From positions 398,042-462,041 of the forward strand of contig NW_004440383.1 in assembly GCF_000330505.1 (NCBI RefSeq): a DNA stretch of 64,000 nt, written 5' to 3'. A program made the translations under genes and the position numbers. Under the pieces are notes generated by a model. That model did no database searches, had not been told where the DNA came from, and saw only the letters and a list, made by a program, of their open reading frames with translations. Position 1 is the stretch's first letter. The number at the start of each line of letters is the position of its first letter. Below are positions 32,439 through 43,500 of the stretch, piece by piece. The DNA is from Entamoeba invadens IP1 (taxonomy: Eukaryota > Evosea > Mastigamoebida > Endamoebidae).

Positions 32439-35340
32439 TTACAAAGAGGAGCACTGACTTAACTCGGCGTAGAAGTCGTTGTTTCTGAAGTAATAGTCTT
32501 CCCAAATTGAGACGTTTGACATGATGAAAGAAGGGAAATAAGGTGTGGTTATAGCGATGAAGGATGGATTTAAAAAGTCGTTGACATTGCTAAGGATGTA
32601 ACTTGGGAGACTGAGTGTGTTTTTCAAACTTGCATGTTGGACCGTGTTTTCGAAGAACCAAGAGAATTTTGCGTCGTACAAACTATCAGCAAGAAAGATA
32701 AGCAGTTTGTCGTTGAATTGGAAATTGTTTTTGCCGTTGACCAGGACCAAATGAACTGCCTCTAAAAATTGGAAAAAGATGGGAGACGTTGCTTTGTCAT
32801 TGATGGAGTCAAGACCTTCTCTAAAACTGGATTGATTGACTCTTTTCAAATTTGGAAATGCAGATGTTAAAGAAGGAAGTGGATCAATGGCCCAAGTCAC
32901 TCCACACCCTGTCCGTAAAGAGAACCGATGACCTGCTGATATCCATTCGCGTTGGATTAACACCAAAAATCCTTCAATAGTTCCTTACTATTAATATATA
33001 GTTTTAATACTGAATGAATAACAAACTATAATATGGATCAAGCATAATCAAGACTAAAGATATAAGTTGGCACGTTATATCCCATCCATTACGACAATGA
33101 ATTAAGATGGAACTGCCGTTATACAATTTCTTTGCAATATCAATTGAATAAGAAATGAGTTGGTCGATTTCTTGTAACCACTTTGAGTTGTTAATATCCA
33201 ACACAAAGGTGTAACTTCTTTTGTCGCCAAAGAATAAAACTTTCAAAAGGGAGTAAAACGATTGTTTGATCTCTTTAATTCCATCCATTGACAAATTCAC
33301 AAAAGTACAAAATGGATATGACAGTTGTGTCTCCATCCCACCCCCTTGTATTCGTGTTGCTTTTGCACTGAGTTTTGGTCGTGCATCAAACACAATTATT
33401 GTTTTCTGTGGTGACAAGTTTTTAAGCGACTCAAGTATCTGAATATCATCATCACAGACATTCTGTCCAAACGTCCCAACTAAAGGCTGTGAACTTCGTG
33501 CAAGACATTGCATATTTGGACCAACCCAACTGATGATTGGAAAACGCCCTTTTGCTCGGTAATTCGTAAGAGATCCCATATCATAATTTCCAAATGGAAG
33601 TAACACCTTCTCTGGGTATGACTCACACTTAAATACTAAACTACTTTTATCATTTGAAAACGTTTTAAATATGTTCTCCGCTATAACAAATCGTTTGTCA
33701 CCAACAACTCCGATCCTTTGGAAATCAAACATCGGGTCGACTATTCGACTCTCAACACTTTGAGTAATGTCTATGCCTCGGAACGCAAAGATCTCAGAAG
33801 TCGTCCGTGGGAAGAGTAATTTATTCTCGGTGTAGACGTGCAACACTCGTGGGGTGACAGAATTGCCCATTTTGAATAGCACTTGTTTGATGTCTTTAGT
33901 TGCAAAATAAAGCAAATCAGTCGACTCATCCAATGAACAGAAAATGCAAGAAAACACTGCGTTGTGTGGTATTCGTACAAACGCTCCATTTTTCCATATT
34001 AACGTTTGATATGTTGTGATCAAGATGTTGTGTTCCACATATAACATAACTTCCATATTTGGTATCATTAACGAAATGGCCTTATACGTTTTGGGGCGTT
34101 TGAGGCGTGAGGTTAAATAAGGAAATGTCTTTGCTCTGACAACCCCAATTTTTTCAACACGACTGTCACATAAAACAGTTTCACAATTTGATATGACAGT
34201 AATGTTGCCATCGATATGGGCAAATGCGTAGTAATCACACCCTATACAAAGTGAGTGCAAAACGTTGCTCACAGTTGTTGTATTGGTCAAACAGACTTTA
34301 AAGACTTCCTTCTTGTCAACTTTGATAAACGACGAATTGTTGTTCAAAGAAAACACTTCGACGGGAATAGTACCTCTTGTAGGAAGTGAATTGAATGATA
34401 TTTGTGTTGCAACAAGTAACACATCATTGGATGTTTTCATCACATCGACACACAACACTCCTTCATTTTCTACATACTCAAATAGACTGTTGTCCTCTTT
34501 CATTTCTTCTAGAATATATAACCCCTTTCTTCGGTATAATTTCAATGTCGAGTCGTTCAAATCGGAGACTATAAAAATGCGTTGTCTGAGTTCCTGGCAT
34601 GTCCAAGTCTTATCTACTATCATTTCAAACGTTTGTTGGTTTTGAATCATCACTATGCAAACAACTTCGTTTGTAAAACAGTTTGAAACAACATAGTCGA
34701 TTTCCTCTTCTTCAACTATCACATCCTCTTCATTAATTTCGGTAATAATACCATGTCTCATGATCTTCCGGAGAGTTAAGACTGTTTTTTTGTTTAACAT
34801 CCCCCAAATCAAACTACTCCCACGGAGTAACTTGACTCGCTTTCGTTGGTCAACCCATTCAAGTGCATAATTCATCCACCCAAGTGATGTGTACTTGTCT
34901 GATATGAGTTCCATCATTATCAATATTTGATAAAAGAAGTGGACCAAGTCACTCACTTTAGTGGTGTTGTTATACACTATATTGACAGCAAAGCAATCGT
35001 ATTGTATGATTATCGTTTTACTCTCTGATGGTACCAAATAGAGTTTATTCACATTTTTGTAAGGAAAGCATAACACATCCATCACGCCACTCACTGGCAA
35101 ATTTGGAAATTGCATCTCAGTTATTTCAGTTTTCCCATTCTCGTCCGTGACCCGTTCAAAGTACCACATTTTGTCTGAGTTAAAATACTCCGAGTAATTA
35201 TAAGTGAATTTGCCGACGTTCTTATCAAAAAGAAAATTGGTTTGACTCAACTTGAAGAGGGGAAGATTGTCGTTGATGTTCAGTGGTGTCTGTGGTGTTA
35301 AGCAAAATGCTTTCCTTGTGCTCCGGCTTTTTGCCAACAT
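32439..35340 (-). CDS. Myotubularin with inactive catalytic loop
   Basis: Two exons, 35340-33027 and 32983-32439, with a 43-nt intron (32984-33026, GTTTGT...AAG) give 952 residues. The join restores the family motif LDPYYRTIEGF and the following EWISAGHRF. From about residue 560 the myotubularin phosphatase domain is clear (SYPEKVLLP, then TNYRAKGRFPIISWV). The catalytic loop, which should be C-x5-R, reads HCRNGWDI: the Arg is Ile (codon ATA at 33076-33078), so phosphoinositide 3-phosphatase activity is probably lost. Inactive myotubularins usually bind and regulate active ones. The first ~500 residues may include a PH-GRAM-like part and other beta-rich modules that I cannot assign. GAACT lies at 35350-35354. 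Confidence 0.88.
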
Positions 35341-35541
35341 ACAATTTTGAGTTCAAGTTTTCATGTTTTCCCATTCATTTTTGAAAAGGACTGAATTTCT
35401 TTCTTTGATTAAAAAATTTAATCAAAAAGTTTCAATGAAAACTTCGTTTGGTAATTCGTTAAAATGGACTTTGAAAAAACTAGTCAAAAATGCAAAAAAC
35501 CGACAAAACGAATAACATTCTGAATAACAAAAAAAAGCATT

Positions 35542-37698
35542 TCACTTTTTGGGGAAGTTCCACCTTTTGGTGTTAGGGACAGGATTTGTGTACTGAGGGG
35601 GTTGTTCTTGCTTTGCCTCATAGACTTCATTGGACATTGTATCTTCGGTGTTACTTGTAGCTCCTTCCGAGTTTTGTGAATGTAGTGCAAATGGGAGGGA
35701 TACATTCGTTGGTTTTTGATACTCGTCGAACCGCAAATTGCTTTCGATTTTTTTCTTTTTCGGAAGTTGAAATGGTTGGCTGATCAGTATTTGTTTGTCG
35801 ACCACAGTTTCATTGATATCATTTTCAAGTTCTTTATATGAAATCCCAAGTTCGTTTAACTTGGATATTTCATTAACTCGTTGTTGTGTGTTGATTGATA
35901 ATTTATACTTTACATCCACTTGAAAGTCCTTAGCATTTTCATATCTTTTGATCACAACTTTTTCAGTCTCTTGTGCGACAGGTATGTCCAAAAAGTTCAA
36001 ATTCAGTAAATTCGAGTTTTGAGGTTTAGCTTTGACAACAACAATTTCATCTTGTTGCTCTTTCATTTTCATTCCCTCGATAAATTCGGTGTATCCCAAT
36101 CGCAGTGCCGCTAGTAACGCATCTTCTACAGCGCCAATTTTAGCACATTGATCGACTGTTTTCTTCAATTCTTCTATGTCGATGTTCTTGCATTCATTAC
36201 TCTCTGAAATTACGCGACACGCAAGTCGGCACAATGAAAGAGTCGTTTCATCCTTATTCACATTAACTCCATCATACACACATTGTAACGCAATTTCAAA
36301 GTTGTCGTTGTCACTCTTCATCGCATCGATAAACTCTTTGTAAATGGTTTGCACTGTTTTTGGATCAATGCCGACTTCAAATTGATCACTTGAATTCAAC
36401 AACAAAATCCTGCAAACGGAGGAGCAATACCACTGAAAATCTGGTGTAAATTGTGAACACAAATAATACGATACTTTCAATATTTCATTCCTCACACTTC
36501 CCTTCCCAATGTCGTTCTTTAAGCTCTTTGCAATATCTAATAGACTCAACACTACACTTACTGCATCTTCCGAAGACACTACGCTCTTCAGTAATTTAAT
36601 TGCTTGTATTGCAACAACTTCATTAGGGTTTTTAACAAACTCAGATATCGTCGTTATATTATTTCTACAGACAGTTGGGTCTTTCTCACTGATCACTTTC
36701 ATCACATTAAGTCCACAATACACCACAAGTAAGTCATTCACTCGAAACAAATCCGCTCCGATGTTTGCAGACAGTTTCACAAGTCTGTCTGTCGCTATAG
36801 AAAACATCGCCGTTTTAATCGCCTCGACTTGCAACATTATTCCAACTCTCGTTTGCATCTTTCTGTAATTTGTGAGTAACTGGAAAATGGTTTGTTGATA
36901 ATTTGTGTTCGTTGGGTTCATCACTCGAAGCAATTTTAATAATTTGACTTGGAAAAACGGTCCACAGGTATCCCCCAGAATATACCCTCTCAACTGGGCA
37001 GGTACTTTCTTCATGTCATCATATGAAGAAAACATGAGTAAATTTCTTGAAACGATATCGATCAGTCCAGGCCATATTCTATTCTCTGGTATTGTCGACG
37101 ACATTATTTGTGTGATGATCGGAACAGATGACTCGACGACAAGCACAGACGAATCGACAAGTGCAAAACTTAGTGCGGATTTAATGATTGGTTGCACGTC
37201 TTTGTCCGACATCAAATACATTTTATACAGCGATCTGATAGCGGCAGCCCTCACATTTTGGTCTTTCGATTTCAGCAACAAATTGATGGAAGTGGTGTAT
37301 GCTGGCATAGTCGTTGGTGTTAGGAATCGCGAGACAATTCGAAGTGCGAAGAGGGGGTGTGGCGATGTTGGGAGTAATAATTTTGTGAGTGAGTTAGTCA
37401 GAAGAAGGGTGAATTCGGAATCAGTTGATATCATCGCAGAACACGCTACTAACGCCGTTTTTTGGAGAAGAGAATTTTGGTGTTGTGTTGTGTTAATGAT
37501 CATAAATACAGACTGCTCAACGTTATACCCCAACTCGTAGATAACCAACATCTTTTTGATATATTCTTTCATCGCAGAAGGATTAGTGTTGTCAAGTCCA
37601 TTCCCAAGACTTTTTAAAGTCATTGAAACAAATCCATGTTCCTCATCGACTGTGTGCTTTTCTCCTATATCATGGACAAACGCACTAAACGGATTCAT
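35542..37698 (-). CDS. Adaptin large subunit, AP-4 epsilon-like
   Basis: A single exon of 718 residues. The first ~530 residues are the helical-repeat adaptin N-terminal domain; stretches such as NVRAAAIRSLYKMYLMS, ISEKDPTVCRNN and PFFQVKLLKLLRVM align by eye with the epsilon subunit of AP-4 better than with AP-1 gamma. The C-terminal ~180 residues are a charged hinge rich in Lys, Glu and Gln; no folded ear domain is visible. In AP-4 this subunit pairs with beta-4 and selects cargo leaving the trans-Golgi. GAACT is at 37719-37723. A gamma-type assignment is possible until a tree is made. Confidence 0.75.
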   Translation of the reverse strand: MNPFSAFVHDIGEKHTVDEEHGFVSMTLKSLGNGLDNTNPSAMKEYIKKMLVIYELGYNVEQSVFMIINTTQHQNSLLQKTALVACSAMISTDSEFTLLLTNSLTKLLLPTSPHPLFALRIVSRFLTPTTMPAYTTSINLLLKSKDQNVRAAAIRSLYKMYLMSDKDVQPIIKSALSFALVDSSVLVVESSVPIITQIMSSTIPENRIWPGLIDIVSRNLLMFSSYDDMKKVPAQLRGYILGDTCGPFFQVKLLKLLRVMNPTNTNYQQTIFQLLTNYRKMQTRVGIMLQVEAIKTAMFSIATDRLVKLSANIGADLFRVNDLLVVYCGLNVMKVISEKDPTVCRNNITTISEFVKNPNEVVAIQAIKLLKSVVSSEDAVSVVLSLLDIAKSLKNDIGKGSVRNEILKVSYYLCSQFTPDFQWYCSSVCRILLLNSSDQFEVGIDPKTVQTIYKEFIDAMKSDNDNFEIALQCVYDGVNVNKDETTLSLCRLACRVISESNECKNIDIEELKKTVDQCAKIGAVEDALLAALRLGYTEFIEGMKMKEQQDEIVVVKAKPQNSNLLNLNFLDIPVAQETEKVVIKRYENAKDFQVDVKYKLSINTQQRVNEISKLNELGISYKELENDINETVVDKQILISQPFQLPKKKKIESNLRFDEYQKPTNVSLPFALHSQNSEGATSNTEDTMSNEVYEAKQEQPPQYTNPVPNTKRWNFPKK

Positions 37699-37991
37699 CT
37701 AGTTAATTATACTTTTTAAGTTCGGTCTGTTTAAGTGTCCAGAGCAATTCGTGTTGGACCGACATTGGGTGACGGGAAATATCTGAATATTTAAACTAAA
37801 GTTTTAATAATGATTTTTGTTTATTTTTGTTAAAAAATATTTTTTTTAACAATCTTTAAAAATAAAACACAATTTTCAACATCAATCTTACCTTTTAAAT
37901 TGTTGATTTATTGTTCATGACTCTTGTTTGAAACCAGTCTTTGAAACGTCATTTATATATGATCAAAAATGTTTAGAAGGAGTATAATAAA

Positions 37992-38405
37992 CTAAATTAA
38001 AACAATTAATACACATGCCACCACAACAATTCCAGTGATTATAATCCACCACAAAAGCGCACCTAGTGTTTCCACATTTATTATATTTCTGTTTTGAAAG
38101 TGATGACGAATTCTTTGCGGTTGTTGTGGTTCTTGTTCCGCCTTTTTTCTGAGATGTTTATGAATCAGTTTTCTGAAGTGTCCCTTTTGTGGTGGGAGGA
38201 TTGTGGTATGTGGTGATTTTTCCATTAAACAGTGACCATCTACGATTTCAAGCGAAACTTCTTTGTGATACCTTTTGTTAAGTTTTTTGATTCGATTTTG
38301 AACATCTTTCTCCATATTTGCCCATTCCTCATTGTTTTCCAAAACAACTTGGATTGTGCCAACATTTGTGTCATGACACATGTAGTTGTCGACCACTTTG
38401 TGCAT
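37992..38405 (-). CDS. Small tail-anchored membrane protein
   Basis: From the first in-frame ATG (38403-38405) the frame has 137 residues: a charged cytosolic part with a helical segment (NMEKDVQNRIKKLNKRYHKE), a Lys/His-rich linker and a single C-terminal membrane segment (WWIIITGIVVVACVLIVLI), so it is probably inserted tail first. The frame continues upstream with coding-like residues (DGRTEATLSAKNGRNILS) to a stop just before an ATG in another frame, so the true start is unclear: a one-base assembly error or a missed 5' exon could extend it by about 20 residues. The layout is SNARE-like, but no SNARE heptad register with a central Gln/Arg is seen. Confidence 0.6.
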   Translation of the reverse strand: MHKVVDNYMCHDTNVGTIQVVLENNEEWANMEKDVQNRIKKLNKRYHKEVSLEIVDGHCLMEKSPHTTILPPQKGHFRKLIHKHLRKKAEQEPQQPQRIRHHFQNRNIINVETLGALLWWIIITGIVVVACVLIVLI

Positions 38406-39437
38406 TGACAAAATATTCCTTCCATTTTTTGCGCTTAAAGTTGCTTCTGTTCTTCCATCGCAATCTCGTCATTATTTTTTTACTCAAAAAATTATCAAAA
38501 TTAATTGACAATTTTCATTTAGCACTTTTAACAAGTATAATAATTTAATTATTATTATTTTAATTTTATTGGTTATTATAATCTATTAATTCAATAAATT
38601 CAAAATATTTTATAATTTTTAAACATTAATAAGTAATAAATATATTTACTATCATTGATACATTGCCAATGGATTTTTTTATTTTTAAAATAATAATTAC
38701 ACTAATTATTATTATTGTTCATTTGAAAACAATTTTTTTAAAATATTTTCAAATAAACTATCGGGAAACAGATGTTTGTTATTTCTATTTTTGGTACAAA
38801 AGAAAATAGGAATGGTTAAAAAATGAAATACAGAAACATACATCAAATATTGTAATTGTTATTCATTTGTTATTTTTCAAAGTAGTTAATTAATAATAAA
38901 TAAACAATACAATATGTTTTGTGTGATAAAAATACATTTATTTGTTACAATTTTTTAGGTTTTTTGAAAAAGAATATTTATTTAAAAATTATTATTAAAC
39001 TTATATCAAACCCCTTTGTTTGGTTAATTTAATTATATAGTCATTTAACTATTGGATTCTAATTTCAAAATCGCTTTGTATAAATGAAGGTAATTATTAA
39101 TCTAAAAAAAAATAATATAGTAAAACATTAATTGTTTTTTTTTAAACGACTAGTAAAATAATTTCAACACCAAAATAATAAAACACCATGATAAAATGCT
39201 TTTTTTCATATAATTTAAAAATAAAAAATAAAAAACAAAATGCGTGTTTCTCAATTTTTTGGAATTTTTTTAAAAATGATAGAAAGGTTGGAATGAATAA
39301 ACATTTAAGCCGAAAAAAAGGGGAGTTTAGTGAACCCCGTGAAAGACGAGAAATACAAAAAGTTCTGGTTGAATTTGTTTATCCTCGACAAACCGAACAA
39401 TTTGAATAATCACGCAATTTCAATAGAATTTACGGTG
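38406..39437. other. Long AT-rich intergenic region
   Basis: About 1 kb of AT-rich sequence. A more mixed patch at about 39290-39410 (plus) encodes a short basic and acidic peptide with no motif; it may be the decayed end of a gene. Nothing else is seen. Confidence 0.5.
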
Positions 39438-40172
39438 TTAACACAATACACAAGAACACTTTTTACCATGTGTTGATTCAGGTTTGATCTCTTGAGGAGG
39501 TGCTGGTTGCTCCCCGACATACTCTTTTACTATTTCTTTCAGTATGTCCATCAAAACATTTCCGTCTGTTTGACAATCGACATCGTACCGCTTTAAATGG
39601 TACGTATCACACACTCCAACAAGTCCGCCGTTTGACGCATCCTCTTCTTTTGCCTTTGTCACTATCAAGTACCTTGCCTTTGGAGTAGATTTGCGATAAA
39701 ATGGGCTGTTCAAAAAGCCGTTCAAAAACCCCGAATTGTTCTTGTCCTCCTTCGAAGCAACAAAGACGTGTATTAAACAATCGGATATGTACGAGTCGAC
39801 CGTTGTCCTCGAGTTTTTTATTTGTTTGCCCGCGCAATCGCACTGCATCTCAGTTGTTGAACGTACTTCATTGCATGTAGAGCACTATACAGTTCAATTA
39901 TAGTACCTTACTATAATAATAAAGAACAAACCACTTGTACAGTGAGATGCCGTCCGTCCGCCAAAATGACACTGACGGGGACCGAGTTGATCTCGTCTGT
40001 CTGGCTGTATACTGAGTCGAAACCTTCGCCCTAAGTGTTAGTACCACCGCAAAAAAAAACAAGAAAAACAAACTTTCCAAATATTTAAAATGGTTGTCTT
40101 CCCAGACCTCTCGCAGCCAATCAGACAAATCTTCACCTCCTTGTCGTGTTCAGCAGTATTCCCTTGTGACAT
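39438..40172 (-). CDS. Highly divergent Ras-like small GTPase with CaaX end, three exons
   Basis: Exons 40172-40074, 40030-39932 and 39884-39438 (33, 33 and 149 codons, all phase 0) are joined across introns of 43 nt (40031-40073) and 47 nt (39885-39931), both GTTTGT...TAG; the product has 214 residues. Residues 13-26 (VKICLIGCERSGKT) form a good first strand and P-loop. The switch II DxxG is not found; the matching place reads VQVCSTCNE. The NKxD motif is reduced to TKAKEED. The C-terminal helix (DGNVLMDILKEIVKEYVG) and the CaaX-type end CVLC are as in Ras/Rho, so it is probably lipidated and membrane-bound. It may bind GTP poorly or not hydrolyse it. The call rests on the P-loop, overall layout and CaaX end. 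Confidence 0.75.
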
Positions 40173-40279
40173 AAAATCTGGTTTGAGATTTCAGATGTGA
40201 AAAAAGTTTCTATTTTTATGTTGTTGAAGAAAACACATTCCCATTTTTATCTTCTATTTTTACAAGATAATTTTGTTTT

Positions 40280-40325
40280 GTATAACATTTTTTATTTAAC
40301 ATAACATTTTAATAAAATGTTATAC
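40280..40325. repeat. Inverted copy of the minisatellite unit
   Basis: GTATAACATTTT at 40280-40291 is the exact reverse complement of the first array unit AAAATGTTATAC at 40314-40325, with 22 AT-rich bases between, so the array edge can fold into a 12-bp hairpin. Confidence 0.8.
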
Positions 40326-40467
40326 AAAATGTTATACAAAATGTTATACAAAATGTTATACAAAATGTTATACAAAATGTTATACAAAATGTTATACAAA
40401 ATGTTATACAAAATGTTATACAAAATGTTATACAAAATGTTATACAAAATGTTATACAAAATGTTAT
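40314..40467. repeat. 12-bp perfect tandem repeat (minisatellite)
   Basis: The unit AAAATGTTATAC is repeated 12.8 times over 154 bases without a single mismatch. It ends 131 bases before the ATG of the transmembrane kinase and 28 bases before its GAAC box. Perfect copies mean recent expansion or homogenisation. Confidence 0.95.
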
Positions 40468-40494
40468 TAATTAATTCGTGTTTTTATTAAAGTC

Positions 40495-40498
40495 GAAC
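40495..40498 (+). promoter_or_regulatory. GAAC box of the transmembrane kinase gene
   Basis: GAAC 100 bases before the ATG at 40599. This is farther than usual in the window, so either the leader is longer or the box is not used. Confidence 0.3.
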
Positions 40499-40598
40499 AA
40501 TTGGGTAGAAAAATCCAAAGAAAAGTTTGAAGAGTTGAAAAAGGAAATGAAAAAGAGGAGAAAAATCATGGAAACTGAACTTGAGAAAACACAAGGCA

Positions 40599-43500
40599 AT
40601 GGTCTTATGGCTTTTCCTTTGGATAGCCACTCTAGTAAGTAGTGAGACGTACTGTGATACAAATGATCGTTCTATAATTCTTGAGAGTCAATCGAGTTGT
40701 GCATACACACATGGATGGAGTTTTGGGACGTATGATGCACAAAAGGCGAAGTATACAGCTTTAAATATACCCGAGTATGATGTGTGCTTTGGTGACACAC
40801 CATGTGACAACTTTCTATTCAGCGATAGCGGAACCCAACAATGCGTCGAAGAAATCACTATACAGAACCCGACGTGGGACGGCCATAAAATGCTTGTTAT
40901 AGCGCCAAATTCATCGTTGAAGAAATTGACGATCAACCAGAAGGCAGCATCGAAGTGGTATATACACTCATTAAGTACCCAAAATGTGACTGTTGTATTC
41001 AACACGTGTTCTGGATGTAATCCACAAGCAGTTGTGTTGTGTTCTGATAACACACTGATCTACCAAAGTGCAAGCACCTCTGGTATAGTCGACTTAAAGT
41101 TCAAATCGTTTCCTCCAAATATGTTGATAGTTGGTGGTGGGACTCGAGTCTCCTATTCACAATACAATTCAAAAGCCGTTCAACAACTTCCACTTTTTGT
41201 TGGTAAGAAAGGGATACAATTGGGGAGTTTTTGTGACAATTGTAAGGAACCAAAATCTGTGTGTACTATGGGGGATTTCAAAAGGTATTCAGAAACGAGT
41301 CAAACAACATCAAACTGTCAGTGCACTCTTACTGATAATAATAAATACAATGTGGCTGATTGCCTGATGTTTTCAAGTTACTTTGCACTCACTGTTAATA
41401 TTGACAATATGAAAGTCAACGGGTTTTGGAATAGTCTTAAAATCGGTTCGAATGTGAATACAATACAATCACTTGGAAATTTTGGAGTGAAGAATTGGAT
41501 CACAATGGACATCACTATAACAGGTAATTTCAATGCAAATCAATTGACATGTTCTGCACAAACTCACTTTGATAATTTAACAGTTGAAACTATTGAAGGA
41601 ATTGTGAACAACAAAATTTTGTTCTTCACGAAGAGTGCAAATGCACTTCCAGACACCGTCAAATTATTAAAATGTTCGAATGATGGATATAATAGAGTCG
41701 TTGGACTTGAATATGGCAACTTGTGCCAATGCACTCCAAAGAGTTATCCCGATATGATACCATTTGTCGAATCTGACTGTAATGATCTCGAAAACAAAGA
41801 CTTGGTGTTGACCAATAATGTGAATATAAATGAAAATATTAAAGTGAATGGAATATACTTTAATAACAGTCTCAACATTTCTATCACATCTGAATTTGTG
41901 TTAGAAGCAAACACTTTCAATTGTGACCAACGAATCTTTGTATTTGGAAAAACAAAGATCACCACATTAAACATCAAACAAGGCTGTGAATTGATTCTCG
42001 ACGCTATACCAGAATTGAAAAATGTCGAAGTCACTTCTACAGAGCAAGTTGTGTTCATTGGACCTTATTCTGACAACCTTCCAGATGGCATAGAAATAGG
42101 GTGCGATGTTAATAAAAATGAAGTGAGGTATGTTGTTAAAGGAAGTATTGTAGGATGTTATTGCACAATAAAAGAAGGAAGTGTAGATGATTCTCAATTG
42201 AATCAATGGGATTGTACTGACTTGAGTTCATCAAAAACGTTATTAGTGACGACTTCACAGTCAATGACAATTAACAAAAGGTGGAGAAATGTAATTTGCA
42301 GAGAGACGTGTTTCTTAACATTCACAACAATCGTCGAAGATCAAGTCGTTGTTTTACAAGACGCGGAACTAAGTAATGGCGAATTTAACATTCTTAATGT
42401 AACTCAAAACAACAGTCATATCAAAACAAATGAATGTGTTATTAATGAATTGGTTGCAGAACATGGATTCTTCTACACATCAACCGGTCAAACGATACCA
42501 TCAAATACTTTTGCTCTTTGTGATATTTCACCTTACAGAGTCTCTAATGACAAATTGAATATTACGTGCAATTGTCATGTTATTGGTGACTCTTTTGATC
42601 TTTGGGATTGTAACGATTATTCACAGTATCGAACATTAATTGTAGATAGTGATATATCCAATCAACACTCTTGGAATATTTTAAAAACAACTACTGGTGT
42701 TACTATTAATTCAAGTGGGTGTGAGATTCAACAACTGGAAGTTACTTCGGATTTACGTTTTAATGGCAAAGATAGCGAAACAATTGTTATCAACAAAATT
42801 GTTTTTCCAGAAGTTATTCCTCAAATTTACTTTATTGGAAATATCACTGTATATAATGCGGATATAAATGAAATACCACAAGATCAAATACTCTTTTTAT
42901 CCACTAACAAACAAGAATACACAATTTTTATATCTTCTTGTTTTGTGGATGGGTTCTATAGAAATAGTATGACGAATATTGGATGTAATTGTTATTTAAA
43001 TGAAAACGGGTTTGAACAATGGGACTGTGTCACAAGATCAAGTGTTTTAACATTAGTTCTAACTCAAGATATAGTGTATACCAATACTGTTACAATATGG
43101 AATGCACTCTTAACAACCCAACAAGTTAAGCTTATAACACCAAAAAAACTTGTGTTTCAACTGTTTAAAGCGGAGTATGGAATTGAAGTTGATGGCGAAT
43201 TATCGATCATGAGTGTCGTTATTCAAACACCAGACTTGATTTTATTTGACGTTGTATCAATTGATAGTGTTACACCATTCGGACCGAATAGTGATGTTCT
43301 CTTTGTGGCAAAGAATTTTTCTGGGAGTGCAAAGGTGTTAAAGACATGTGAAGGGGAGTATAGCCGATTCAGTCCAATTGACAACAAAATAGGATGTTAT
43401 TGTACAAGTGAATATAATAATGATTCATTTTCGCAAAATGATTGTGACACATTCTCTACTGAACGAATTCTTAAAATAACGTCCAACGATTTTCAATTGA

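Noticed and set aside
39188..39409. Plus-strand frame with a basic C-terminal part
   Set aside because: The first half is A-run translation; only about 38 codons look protein-like, with no family and no promoter box.
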